Assembly (NCBI GenBank): GCA_024278555.1
Contig: JAJRSX010000079.1
Location: forward strand, 1 to 53,147
DNA length: 53,147 bases
Reading direction: 5' to 3'
Origin: a bacterium
GTDB taxonomy: Bacteria; CG2-30-53-67; CG2-30-70-394
This document shows positions 1-9,310 of this stretch, in pieces. A program made the position numbers and the translations under genes. The notes beneath the pieces were generated by a model. It had not been told where the DNA came from. It was given only the letters and a program-made list of their open reading frames with translations, and made no database searches. Every line of letters begins with the position of its first letter. Position 1 is the stretch's first letter.

Positions 1-86
1 CCACGTTGACCTGGGCGGCGTCGTTGAAGGCGACATCCGCCACGGAATCCACAGAAGGGCGCGGAGAGGGCGCGCCGGGGAGGGGG

Positions 87-170
87 GTAGGAGCGGGTTG
101 TACCCGCGATCCGCGCCGCTGGCGCGGCCGGGCCGTGGGGCCGGGGTCGGGGGTGCAACCCCCTCCTACC
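87..170. repeat. REP-like palindromic sequence (GTAGGAGCGGGTTGTACCCGCGATCC...)
   Basis: Same core as copies at 17358, 24311, 26104 and 43739; hairpin AGCGGGTTGTACCCGC and terminal CCTCCTAC. Confidence 0.7.
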
Positions 171-301
171 GGGGGGCGGGGGTAGCGGTGTCATCGGCGG
201 TGGAGCGGGGGAGGGCGTGGGCCGGAAGCGATTTTCACCGCCGGGGGCACGGCGGGCGTAGAGAGGGTCAGCAGAAAGGTCCCTGATCGTTCCGTCATCT
301 T

Positions 302-480
302 TTGGAACACGAAAACGCGAAAGAGGAAAAGCAGGAAAGGCAACCGATTGAATTCTTTCGTGGTTTGAGCTTTTCGTGCCTTCGTGTGCCCGCTCACGCG
401 AAGTCTCGGAAGCAGCGGATATCTCGACAGCCACTATTTTCGCTGATCCGCTTCGTGCCCTTCGTGGTTTGCTCCCGGCT
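302..480. repeat. Imperfect inverted-repeat element of 'ACGAAAACGCGAAAGAGG' type
   Basis: Left arm GAACACGAAAACGCGAAAG..., right arm CTTTCGTGG...CTTTTCGTGCCTTCGTGTGCC. Confidence 0.5.
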
Positions 481-514
481 TGACCTCCCCTCTCTCCTAC
501 CGCGCAATGGCGCT

Positions 515-1531
515 ATGCGCGTGCCGGTGATCGATTGCCACGTCCACCTGGCGGGGCTGGGGGGCGGGGGCTCCGGGTGTCGTATCGCGCCGCGCCTGGC
601 ACGGCGGCTGCCGGTTCGTTACCTGCTGTGGCGCCACGGGATTCCGCCGGGCGGCCGGACCGACGACCCGGACGACCGCTTCGCCGCCTACCTCGCCGCG
701 CAGGTGGCAACGGCGCAGCGGGTGGACTTCGCGGTGGCTCTGGCCTTCGACGCTCGCTACGACGAGGCGGGCCACCGCCTCGACAATGAGACCCTCTTTT
801 TCGTCCCCAACGACTACCTGCTCTCGGTGTGTGATCGCCACCCGGAGCTGCTCCCCGGTGTCTCCATCCACCCCTATCGCGAGGACGCCCTCGACGAGCT
901 GGAGCGGTGCGTGGCCGGGGGCGCGGTGGCGGTGAAGTGGCTGCCGTCGGTGCAGGGGATGGACCCGGCGGAGCGCCGCTGCATCCCCTTTTACGAGCGG
1001 CTCGTCGAGCTCGCCCTGCCGCTCATCTGCCACACCGGCCGCGAGCACGTCTTTCCCCCCCGCTTTCTCCCCCTGGAGGATCCGCGCCGGTTGGTCCTCC
1101 CCCTGGAGGTGGGGGTGACGGTCATCGCCGCCCACGCCGGCTCGTTGGGGGCGCTCACCGGCCGCGAGGGGTTCGGCGACCGGGTCGCCCTGTCGGCCGC
1201 CTGGCCCAACCTCTACGCGGACCTTTCAGGGATGTCGATCCCCGGCCGCGGCCGCCACCTGGCGCTGCTCGCCCGCTGCCGCCACCTCCACGACCGCCTG
1301 GTCCACGGCTCCGACTACCCGGTCGAGCCGATGGTCCTCCCCTTCGCCCGCGACCTCGGCCGGGCGCGCGTGCGGGAGCTGCGCCGGATCCGCAACCCCT
1401 TCGACCGGGACGTGGCCCTGAAGGGGGCCCTCGGCCTTCCCGCCGCCCTCTTCGACCGCGCCTACCACCTCCTCTCCCGCGTCCGCGGCCCCGGCGGCGC
1501 CACCGTGCACCGGGGAGGGCGCGGCCGGTAG
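515..1531 (+). CDS. Amidohydrolase family protein (metal-dependent hydrolase)
   Basis: VIDCHVHLAG N-terminal HxH motif, ICHTGREH, VIAAHAGS, LVHGSDYPV motifs; start chosen at in-frame ATG after the repeat. Confidence 0.8.
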   Translation: MRVPVIDCHVHLAGLGGGGSGCRIAPRLARRLPVRYLLWRHGIPPGGRTDDPDDRFAAYLAAQVATAQRVDFAVALAFDARYDEAGHRLDNETLFFVPNDYLLSVCDRHPELLPGVSIHPYREDALDELERCVAGGAVAVKWLPSVQGMDPAERRCIPFYERLVELALPLICHTGREHVFPPRFLPLEDPRRLVLPLEVGVTVIAAHAGSLGALTGREGFGDRVALSAAWPNLYADLSGMSIPGRGRHLALLARCRHLHDRLVHGSDYPVEPMVLPFARDLGRARVRELRRIRNPFDRDVALKGALGLPAALFDRAYHLLSRVRGPGGATVHRGGRGR

Positions 1532-1559
1532 GGGGGCTCGCCCTCCTCATGGCGGGCGC

Positions 1560-1760
1560 AGAGGGCAGGCCGCAATGGGCTTGGGACGGACTGTGGCGGC
1601 GATCGCGTTACTCCCGGATCCCATGCCGCCCGGCAGGGAATTAGCCACGGAATCCACGGAAGCACACGGAAGGGGCGTGAAGGTGCGGTGGGGGGAAGAG
1701 AACGAGGTGGCGCCTGCCGCGTTTCGAGCAGAAACGGGGTTCGGGCCGAGTGGGGCTTTC
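1560..1760. repeat. Partial copy of the CCACGGAATCCACGGAAG inverted-repeat element (inverted relative to copies at 7306 and 19627)
   Basis: GGATCCCATGCCGCCCGGCAGGGAATTAGCCACGGAATCCACGGAAGCACACGGAAG plus core similar to the reverse complement of the other copies. Confidence 0.6.
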
Positions 1761-2258
1761 AACGCAAGGGGGGGACAGCAGTAGAAAGTTAGGAAGTAGA
1801 AAGTAGAAAGGGGGGGGCTGGGCGGGGGGGATGGCGTCACCGGTGGTAAGCCAGAGCACCGTGAGGGCCAGGAAGGCCGGGGCTCACCACAGAGACACAG
1901 TGGATTCCGTGGCTAAAAAATCGCCTTCCGGGCGCCCTGTGCGCCGGCGGTCTCCACCGGTGAGGTCAGACTGCCGCCGCCCACCATTCGCGTCCATTCG
2001 CGCCCTACTTGCGGCTCGATCTATGGATTGGCCTGCCGGGCCGCCTCCCCACTAGGTTGCACCACCGATGGCGCATGACCCGGTGGCCCGCCACGCTCTC
2101 TGCGCGAGCTTTCCAACCGACGAGTGTGTGCCCTCTCCGCGACCTTTGCCTGCTCCCCCCTTTGCGCTAGAACAGGGGCGCAATCCATCCTCTCCGCCGC
2201 GACCCCCTGCCGCGGCGCCGCCCGACCCGCTGCACCACCCCCTCCAAGGAGTAGACCC

Positions 2259-2783
2259 ATGCGCTGGCCGACTCGCCTCTCCCTCCTCTTCGTCGCCGCC
2301 ACCCTCGCCCTCCCGGCGTGCCAGACCCTGCCGGGCAAGAAGATCGACAAGGTCCTCTATGGCGAGCAGCCCACCGGCACCTTTACCCCGGCGGGGCTCC
2401 CGGACGTGGAGCTGCCGCGCGGTCTCACCTACCTGCCGAACAAGTCGACGGTCCTCCACTCAGGGGAGCGTGCCCTCGGCGAGTTCCGCTTCAAGGGGCG
2501 GTTCCAGGGCGAGGCCCTCGCCGACTTCCTCGATGACCACATGCGCCGCAGCGGCTGGCGGCCGGTGAGCCGGATCCACCTCGACCGCCACCTCCTCCTC
2601 TTCGAGAAGCGCGATCGGGTGGTCGTGGCGACGGTGGACGAGGGGACGATCACCACCCACCTCACCCTTCTGGTGGTCCCCCAGGGTACGCCGGCGCCGG
2701 TCGCCCACCGCCCCGCGCCGCCGGCCGAGCCCCCGGCCGAGGCGGTCGACCAGGTGCCGCTCTTCCCGGAGGAGCTGCAGTAA
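2259..2783 (+). CDS. Putative lipoprotein
   Basis: MRWPTRLSLLFVAATLALPACQ signal peptide with lipobox; RBS aaggag upstream. Confidence 0.65.
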   Translation: MRWPTRLSLLFVAATLALPACQTLPGKKIDKVLYGEQPTGTFTPAGLPDVELPRGLTYLPNKSTVLHSGERALGEFRFKGRFQGEALADFLDDHMRRSGWRPVSRIHLDRHLLLFEKRDRVVVATVDEGTITTHLTLLVVPQGTPAPVAHRPAPPAEPPAEAVDQVPLFPEELQ

Positions 2784-2932
2784 GGCTTAGGGAAATAGGA
2801 AGTACGCCTATCCCTTAGCTCATGACCGGAGAAGGGCAATCGGAAGACAGCAAGGGCTCAGGGGGGAAGGGGATCCACCCATCAGGATCGAAGGAACCAC
2901 CAGGTGGTCACGGCGCCAGCCTTGAAGGCCAT

Positions 2933-3191
2933 TTCACCACAGAGACGCAGAGGGCACAGAGAACGGCAAAGGAAGGGCGCTTTTCTCATGTCGTGTCTAT
3001 TCCAACGGATTTCATCGACGTTCTTCGAGCGCTTGCCCACACGCCATCGAGATGGCCCCCCGCTCAGAATCGGAGGGCTGGAGGGTCGGTTTCGCAAGAG
3101 ATCGTCAAGGAGGGACGACCACCGCGGACGCGGCAAACATCATGCTGTTTTCTGATGGAGTTCTCTGCGCCCTCGGTGTCTCTGTGGTGAA
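2933..3191. repeat. Inverted-repeat element with 32-nt near-perfect arms (TTCACCACAGAGAC...)
   Basis: Left arm 2933-2964, right arm 3160-3191, 29/32 complementary. Confidence 0.75.
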
Positions 3192-3339
3192 TGTCCCCTT
3201 CGAGGGGTCGGCCATTTCCCGATCGAAGAAGAGTGAGATGTCGTCCTTGAAAACGCCTCCCCCCTACGCGGGTGGATGCCATGTCACTCGCCATGCTCAA
3301 TCTTGTTGTTCTCAGAATGAAGTACGCCGTCCGTCATGA

Positions 3340-3500
3340 GTGAAGGGGATAGGCAGTTAGGGTAATAGGGGGGGGCCGGCCGCTGCGCGGCCGGCAAATT
3401 GTGTGGGCAGCTCCCATCGGCATTGTCGTCGGCCCGAAGGGCCGTCCACCCCTACTTCCCTATCTCCCTGTCTCCCTATCCCCGCGAGCGCAGCGAGCCC
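3340..3500. repeat. Inverted-repeat element of 'GGGGATAGG/CCCTATCCCC' type
   Basis: Terminal ATAGGG/CCCTAT arms and interior shared with the element at 46275 (CCATCGGCAT...CCCGxAGGGC). Confidence 0.55.
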
Positions 3501-3501
3501 C

Positions 3502-4434
3502 ATGTTCTTCCTCCTTCGCCGCCTCCTCCTGGCGCTGCCCGTCCTCCTCGGGGTGGTGACGGCGGTCTTTCTGCTCCTCCATCTGGTGCCGGGGGATCCG
3601 GTGGAGGTGATGCTCGGTGACGCCGCGGCGCCTGCGGACCGCGCCGCCCTGCGCGCGGCGCTCCACCTCGACGATCCCCTCCCCCTCCAGTACGGCCGCT
3701 ACCTCGCCGGGGTGGTGCGCGGCGACCTGGGCGAGTCGATCCGCCTCCACCGGCCGGTGGCGCGGCTCATCGCCGACCACCTCCCAGCCACCCTGGAGCT
3801 CCTCGGCGGCGGGCTGGTGGTGGCCCTGCTCATCGCCCTGCCCGGGGGCATTGTCGCCGCCCTGCGCGCCGGCCGCCCCGCGGACACGGTGCTCCGCTGG
3901 CTCGCCGTGGGCGGGGTGGCGATGCCCAACTTTTGGCTCGGGCCGCTGTTGGTGCTGCTGTTTGCCATCGGCCTCGGCTGGCTGCCGGTCTCCGGCCGCG
4001 GCGGCATCGACCACCTGATCCTGCCGAGCATCACCCTCGGCACCGGCATGGCCGGGATCCTCATGCGGATGACCCGCTCCGGCTGGCTGGAGGCGCTCTC
4101 CGCCGACCACGTGCGCACCGCCCGCGCCAAGGGGGTGGGGGAGGCATCGGTCATCCTCAAGCACACCGGCCGTAACGCCGCCCTGCCGCTGATCACCGTG
4201 GTGGGGCTGCAGACCGGGGCGCTCCTCGGCGGCGCGGTGATCACCGAGACGATCTTCGCCTGGCCCGGCGTCGGCCGCCTCACCCTCACCGCCATCGAGG
4301 CACGCGACTACCCCCTGGTGCAGGGCGCCGTCCTCTTCATGGCGGTGGGCTACGTGGCGGTGAACCTGGTGGTCGACCTCCTCTACGGCGTGCTTGACCC
4401 GCGCACCCGCGGTGCGGGGCGCGGGTCCGCTTGA
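3502..4434 (+). CDS. ABC transporter permease, DppB/OppB (peptide/nickel) type
   Basis: LLRRLLLALPVLLGVVTAVFLLLHLVPGDPVEVMLG N-terminus; EAL-like SADHVRTARAKGV loop; VVDLLYGVLDPRTR C-terminus. Confidence 0.9.
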   Translation: MFFLLRRLLLALPVLLGVVTAVFLLLHLVPGDPVEVMLGDAAAPADRAALRAALHLDDPLPLQYGRYLAGVVRGDLGESIRLHRPVARLIADHLPATLELLGGGLVVALLIALPGGIVAALRAGRPADTVLRWLAVGGVAMPNFWLGPLLVLLFAIGLGWLPVSGRGGIDHLILPSITLGTGMAGILMRMTRSGWLEALSADHVRTARAKGVGEASVILKHTGRNAALPLITVVGLQTGALLGGAVITETIFAWPGVGRLTLTAIEARDYPLVQGAVLFMAVGYVAVNLVVDLLYGVLDPRTRGAGRGSA

Positions 4435-4444
4435 GAGGGCCGTC

Positions 4445-5266
4445 TCACACCGCGGCGCGGCGCGAACGGATCGCGATCCCGGCAACGCCGATCAGCAGGA
4501 GCACCGCCCCCGTGGGCTCGGGCACCACCACCAAGAAGCCGATGTCGGTGAAGGAGGCGAGGGTCGTTCGGCTGACGAAGGTGTTGGCGGGGTTGGGGCT
4601 CATCCAGCCGGTCATCAGCTCGTCGCGCATGTCGCGACCGAGACCGTCGGTGATCCCGGTGAGACCACTGCCGCCGTTGTTTTCGTTCCAGTGGGCGTTG
4701 GCGGTGCCGGCGCCCCCGCCGAGCTCCACCGGCACGAAGGCGGCGCCGGGCTGGTTGAATTCATTTCGATACGCGGCGAGGGCGTTGGCGCCGGTGTACT
4801 CGCCGGTGCCGTCGACGTAGACGCCGTTGTCCACCCACAGGGTTCCGAACCCCATGACGTGGGCCATCTCGTGGAGGATGACGTCGTAGAGGGAGCCGTT
4901 GGACTCCATGGCGGAGAGGTCGGCGGTGTCAAAGGCCATGGTGCCGGTGGTGGCGAGGGTGTACCCGGCCTGAATGGTCCCTGCGGTCGGGCCCGCCTGA
5001 CCGAGGACGCCGCCGGCTCCGTCGATGTACGAACCGCCGGCGTCGATGGTCAGACCTCCGATGGCAATCCCCGGCTGGTAGCCGGTGACGTGGCCTTCCC
5101 AGAAGGTCGCCGCGTCCCCGAAGACGGTCTGCTGGGTGGCGGTGAGGCCGCCGGTGAAGTTGAGGGTGAGGTTGAAGCTCGTGGCCGCGTGCGCCGTGGC
5201 GGTGGCGAGGGCAATGGCGATGGACAGAACGCACCCGAGGCGGCGGAGCCGCTTCTTCCGGTCCAT
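4445..5266 (-). CDS. PEP-CTERM sorting domain protein with putative metalloprotease HExxH motif
   Basis: VILHEMAHVMGFGTLW zinc-protease motif; C-terminal VVPEPTGAVLLLIGVAGIAIRSRR. Confidence 0.8.
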   Translation of the reverse strand: MDRKKRLRRLGCVLSIAIALATATAHAATSFNLTLNFTGGLTATQQTVFGDAATFWEGHVTGYQPGIAIGGLTIDAGGSYIDGAGGVLGQAGPTAGTIQAGYTLATTGTMAFDTADLSAMESNGSLYDVILHEMAHVMGFGTLWVDNGVYVDGTGEYTGANALAAYRNEFNQPGAAFVPVELGGGAGTANAHWNENNGGSGLTGITDGLGRDMRDELMTGWMSPNPANTFVSRTTLASFTDIGFLVVVPEPTGAVLLLIGVAGIAIRSRRAAV

Positions 5267-5575
5267 GAAAATCCCCCTTCTGGTTGGTGGCCGCATGACG
5301 CCGGCCGGTCTTGGCTGCTATCCCCACCGGCGTTGATGCAAGTAGGATGCCTATGCCTTGAATATTCTCTACACGAGGCAAGAAAGGCTTATGTAACTGG
5401 TCGTTAGGCCGTCGGTGCCGGGGGGCATCGGGCGGCCGGGTGGTGAATAACCACCGGTCGGTGAGACACCTGGTGAGACATCCCCGTCTCAAACTGAGAC
5501 CGGGGGCGGGAGGCGACGCGGATGGCTCGTCGCCGGGAGCTGTCCGCCGCCGGCCGTGGCTGGCAAGATCGCCCC

Positions 5576-7114
5576 ATGGAGGAGGTCGCCGCCTTTCACA
5601 ATCCGCCGCGGGTGCGCCTCCTGCGCAGCTTTGACCGCCCCTTTGCCTCGGTGGTGGAGGCGGCGCGCACCTGCTATGCGGCCAAGGGGGTGGTGGAGGG
5701 GGGGGAGGTAGGGGAGCGCGGTGAGGCCCTGGCGCGGGACCTCTACCGGGCCGGCCACCACACCACCTTTCAGCACGCCTACTTCCAGTTCGCCGTCGAG
5801 GGGGTGTCGCGCCAGGCGATCTGGTCCCTGCTCCACGCCCACCCCTTCTACAACTCGGAGCAGGTCTCCCAGCGGTACGTGGCGGTGGCCCCGGAGGCGT
5901 GTCTCCTGCCGCGCCTGGCGCCGGCCGCGGAGGCGCGTTTTCGCGGCTGCCTGGCGCTGCAGATGGAGGCCTACCGCGACCTCACCGAGCGCCTCGCCCC
6001 GGTGGCGGCGGCCGCCTACTTCGACCGCTTCCCCGGTCGCGCCAAGGCGCCCGACCGGTACGCCACCGCCCTCCGCCGCCGTGCCCAGGAGGCGGCCCGC
6101 TATGTCCTGCCCCTGGCGACCACCGCCCACCTGGTCCACACCATCTCCGGGCTCACCCTCCTGCGCTACCAGCGCGCCTGCCTGGAGCCGGACGCGCCGG
6201 CGGAGCAGCGGGCGGTGGTGGCGCAGATGGTGGCGGCGGTGGTCGCGATCGACCCGGCCTACGAAGCGGTCCTGGAGCCGCCGCGGGGGTGGGAGGCGCC
6301 CCCCGCCGCCGGGGCGGAGGTCGACCGGCCACGCGCCCGCGCCTTCGCTGCGGAGTTCGATCGCCGCCTCGAAGGCCGCGTCGCCCACCTCGTCTCGGCG
6401 CCGCCGGAGAACGGGGCGGTGACCGCGGCGGCGGTGCGCGAGGTCCTCGGCCTGCCCGCCGGGGCGCTCTCCGACGCGCAAGCGATCGAGCTGCTCCTCG
6501 CCCCGGAGAGGAACCCGCTGATGGGCGAGCCGCTGAATCTCCACACGATGGACAAGCTCGGCCGCTGCCTCGCCCACGCCCACTTCACCTTTGCCAAGCG
6601 GCTCTCCCACACCGCCGACTCCCAGGACCAGCGCCACCGCGCCACCCCGGCCTCGCGGCCGGTCCTGGCGCGCCACTACACCGGCGAGCCCGACTACGTG
6701 ACCCCGGCCCTGCTCGCCGAGGCGCCGGCCGCGGCGGCGCGCTACCGCGACACCATGGAGGCGACCTGGGAGGCGATCGAGGCGCTGCTGGCCGACGGGG
6801 TGGCGCCGGAGGTCGCCCTCTATCTGCTGCCGAACGCGGTCAACCTCCGTTTCACCGAGTCCGCCGACCTCGGGGCGCTGCACCACAAGCACCGGATGCG
6901 GCTGTGCTACAACGCCCAGGAGGAGATCTGGCGGGCGTCGCTGGAGGAGGCGTTGCAGATCCGCGCGCTCCAGCCGGAGCTCGGCCGCCACCTCCTGCCG
7001 CCGTGCACCCACCGGCTGCACGCCGGGGTGAAGCCGATCTGCCCGGAAGGAGAGCGGTACTGCGGGGTGCGCGTCTGGCGGCTGGCGCTGGAGGGGTACG
7101 AGCGGGTGATCTAG
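5576..7114 (+). CDS. thyX: FAD-dependent thymidylate synthase, long two-domain form
   Basis: ARTCYAAKG, HHTTFQHAYFQFAVEGVSRQ, NSEQVSQRYV in N half; QDQRHRATPASRP and RLCYNAQEEIW in C half. Confidence 0.8.
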   Translation: MEEVAAFHNPPRVRLLRSFDRPFASVVEAARTCYAAKGVVEGGEVGERGEALARDLYRAGHHTTFQHAYFQFAVEGVSRQAIWSLLHAHPFYNSEQVSQRYVAVAPEACLLPRLAPAAEARFRGCLALQMEAYRDLTERLAPVAAAAYFDRFPGRAKAPDRYATALRRRAQEAARYVLPLATTAHLVHTISGLTLLRYQRACLEPDAPAEQRAVVAQMVAAVVAIDPAYEAVLEPPRGWEAPPAAGAEVDRPRARAFAAEFDRRLEGRVAHLVSAPPENGAVTAAAVREVLGLPAGALSDAQAIELLLAPERNPLMGEPLNLHTMDKLGRCLAHAHFTFAKRLSHTADSQDQRHRATPASRPVLARHYTGEPDYVTPALLAEAPAAAARYRDTMEATWEAIEALLADGVAPEVALYLLPNAVNLRFTESADLGALHHKHRMRLCYNAQEEIWRASLEEALQIRALQPELGRHLLPPCTHRLHAGVKPICPEGERYCGVRVWRLALEGYERVI

Positions 7115-7305
7115 GTGTCTGATCCGTTGCCACGGCCACGGTGGTGACCTCACAAGCCCAGGCGCCATTCCCGGCGGTGATCGCGTTCACCCATCCGGTG
7201 AAGAGCGAGGTCGGTGTTGTGGACGGCAAGCCGCAATGGGGTTGGGACAGGCTGTGGTGGCAATCTGCGTTGCCCCCGGATCCGATGCCGCCCGGCAGGG
7301 AATAG

Positions 7306-7466
7306 GCCACGGAATCCACGGAAGGGCACGGAAGTCGAGGTCTCCCGTTGGGTTTGGCGTGCGGACCGGACCCCATTCCTTCTCGAAACACGGCCGGCGT
7401 CACCTCGTTCTCCTCTCCCCGCCCCACGCTCTCGCCCCTTCCGTGCCCTTCCGTGGATTCCGTGGC
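7306..7466. repeat. Inverted-repeat element, 29-bp perfect arms (GCCACGGAATCCACGGAAGGGCACGGAAG)
   Basis: Left arm 7306-7334, right arm 7438-7466. Confidence 0.85.
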
Positions 7467-7839
7467 GAAAAAACCGCCTTCCAGGCCGTTACGTACGGAT
7501 TGGTGGCGCCGCTGACGTCAGACTGGAGGCGCCACCGGTGGCGCCTGCTTCCCGGCGTCACCCTCGGAGTCTCGGCGCGAGCTTTCCAGCCGACGATTAG
7601 GGCCTTCATACTCTTCTGGTGTTCCTCCTGCCGGGCGGGGTAGAGCCATGCGTCGCACCTGTGCCGCCCGTGGACCGGGCCTCGTCTTCTGAACCCTCTG
7701 TGGTGAGTCATCCCCTCCAGGCCACGTGCGATTCATGCCTGGCCACCGACAACGGTGGTGGCCTCCATCTTCACCCTGTCGGTGAAGGGGTTACGCTGGT
7801 ACCACCGCCCGGGCTTCGCTTGCTGACCGTTGACCGTTG

Positions 7840-9234
7840 ATGAATCCCCTCCGCGACATCCCCGCCATCGATGCCCTCCTCGGCTGGCCGGAGCTTGCCG
7901 AGGCCGCCGCCCCCCTGCCCCACCGGCGGGCGGTGGCGGTGGTGCGGCGCGAGGTGGCGGCGGTGCGTGAGGAGGTGCGGGCGGGCGGCGCGCTCCCCGA
8001 TCGTGGGGGGTGGGTGGCACGCCTCGCCGGGGCGTTGGCGGTGGCGGCGCGGCCGAACCTGCGGCGGGTGGTGAACGGGACCGGGGTGGTCTTGCACACC
8101 AACCTCGGCCGGGCGCCCCTGGACCGGGAGAGCCTGGCACGGGTGAGGGAGGTGGCGGCGGGCTACTCGACCCTCGAGTACGACGTCGCGGCCGGGCGCC
8201 GCGGCAGCCGCCGGGAGGCGGTGGCGGAGCTGTTGGTGGAGGTGACCGGGGCGGAGGCGGCCTACGTGGTGAACAACAACGCCGCCGCGGTCCTGCTGAT
8301 GCTCGACGCCCTCGCCCACGACCGCGAGGTCGTGGTGTCGCGCGGCGAGCTGGTGGAGATCGGCGGCGCCTTCCGTATCCCCGAGGTGATGGCGAAGGGT
8401 GGCGCCACCCTGGTGGAGGCGGGGGCGACGAACCGTACCCGCCTCGCCGACTACCAGGCAGCGACCACCGAGGCCACCGCGGCGTGGCTCAAGGTCCACC
8501 AGTCGAACTTCCGCCAGGTCGGCTTCACCGGTCAGGTGGCGGTGGCGGAGCTCGCCGCCGCCGCCCACGCCCGCGGGCTGCTGTGTCTCGAAGACCTCGG
8601 GAGCGGCTGCCTCGTCCCCCCGGCGGAGCTCGGCCTCGCCCCGGAGCCGACGGTGGCCGAGGCGGTGGGAGCCGGCGTTGACCTGGTGACCTTCAGCGGT
8701 GACAAGCTCCTCGGCGGGCCGCAGGCGGGGATCGTCGTGGGCCGGAGGGCGCTGGTCGAAAGCCTCGCCGCCGACCCTCTGGCGCGGGCGGTGCGGTGCG
8801 ACAAGATGACCCTCGCCGCCCTGGAGGTGCTCCTGCGCCGCTACCTGGAGGCGGACGGCTGGCGCCGGGTTCCCACCCTGAGGATGCTCACCACGCCGGT
8901 GTCCACCCTGGCCGGCCGCGCCCGGCGGCTGGCGGCGGCGATCCAGCGGGTGGCGCCGGCCCTGGCGGTCTCCTGCCGGAGGGTCGAGGCGCGGGTCGGC
9001 GGCGGTGCTCAGGCGGAGGTGGCGCTGCCGAGCGTGGCGGTGGCGTTGCGCCACCCGGGCCGCTCGGCGCGTGAGCTGGAGGCCTGGCTGCGCGGCGGCG
9101 AGGTCCCGATCATCGGTCGCATCGACGGGGGGGAGCTCCTCCTCGACTGCCGCTGTCTCCTCCCCGGCGACGGCAAGGTGATCTGTGATCGCCTGGCTCC
9201 CCTTGTCGCCGGTGGCGGTGATCAGGGATCCTGA
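7840..9234 (+). CDS. selA: L-seryl-tRNA(Sec) selenium transferase
   Basis: NGTGVVLHTNLGRAPL, STLEYDVAAGRRGSR, EDLGSG, FSGDKLLGGPQAGI motifs. Confidence 0.95.
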   Translation: MNPLRDIPAIDALLGWPELAEAAAPLPHRRAVAVVRREVAAVREEVRAGGALPDRGGWVARLAGALAVAARPNLRRVVNGTGVVLHTNLGRAPLDRESLARVREVAAGYSTLEYDVAAGRRGSRREAVAELLVEVTGAEAAYVVNNNAAAVLLMLDALAHDREVVVSRGELVEIGGAFRIPEVMAKGGATLVEAGATNRTRLADYQAATTEATAAWLKVHQSNFRQVGFTGQVAVAELAAAAHARGLLCLEDLGSGCLVPPAELGLAPEPTVAEAVGAGVDLVTFSGDKLLGGPQAGIVVGRRALVESLAADPLARAVRCDKMTLAALEVLLRRYLEADGWRRVPTLRMLTTPVSTLAGRARRLAAAIQRVAPALAVSCRRVEARVGGGAQAEVALPSVAVALRHPGRSARELEAWLRGGEVPIIGRIDGGELLLDCRCLLPGDGKVICDRLAPLVAGGGDQGS

Positions 9235-9310
9235 CTCCCGCGCGGCGGCTCCGGCCACCGCGTCGCTGCTCCATTCCGTTCTGCCTCCCACCGTTCCAAC
9301 GCCGCCCACG

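Noticed and set aside
5489-7168. 559-aa minus-strand ORF opposite thyX
   Set aside because: Low-complexity Arg/Gly/His-rich shadow ORF of a GC-rich gene; thyX on the plus strand has clear family motifs.
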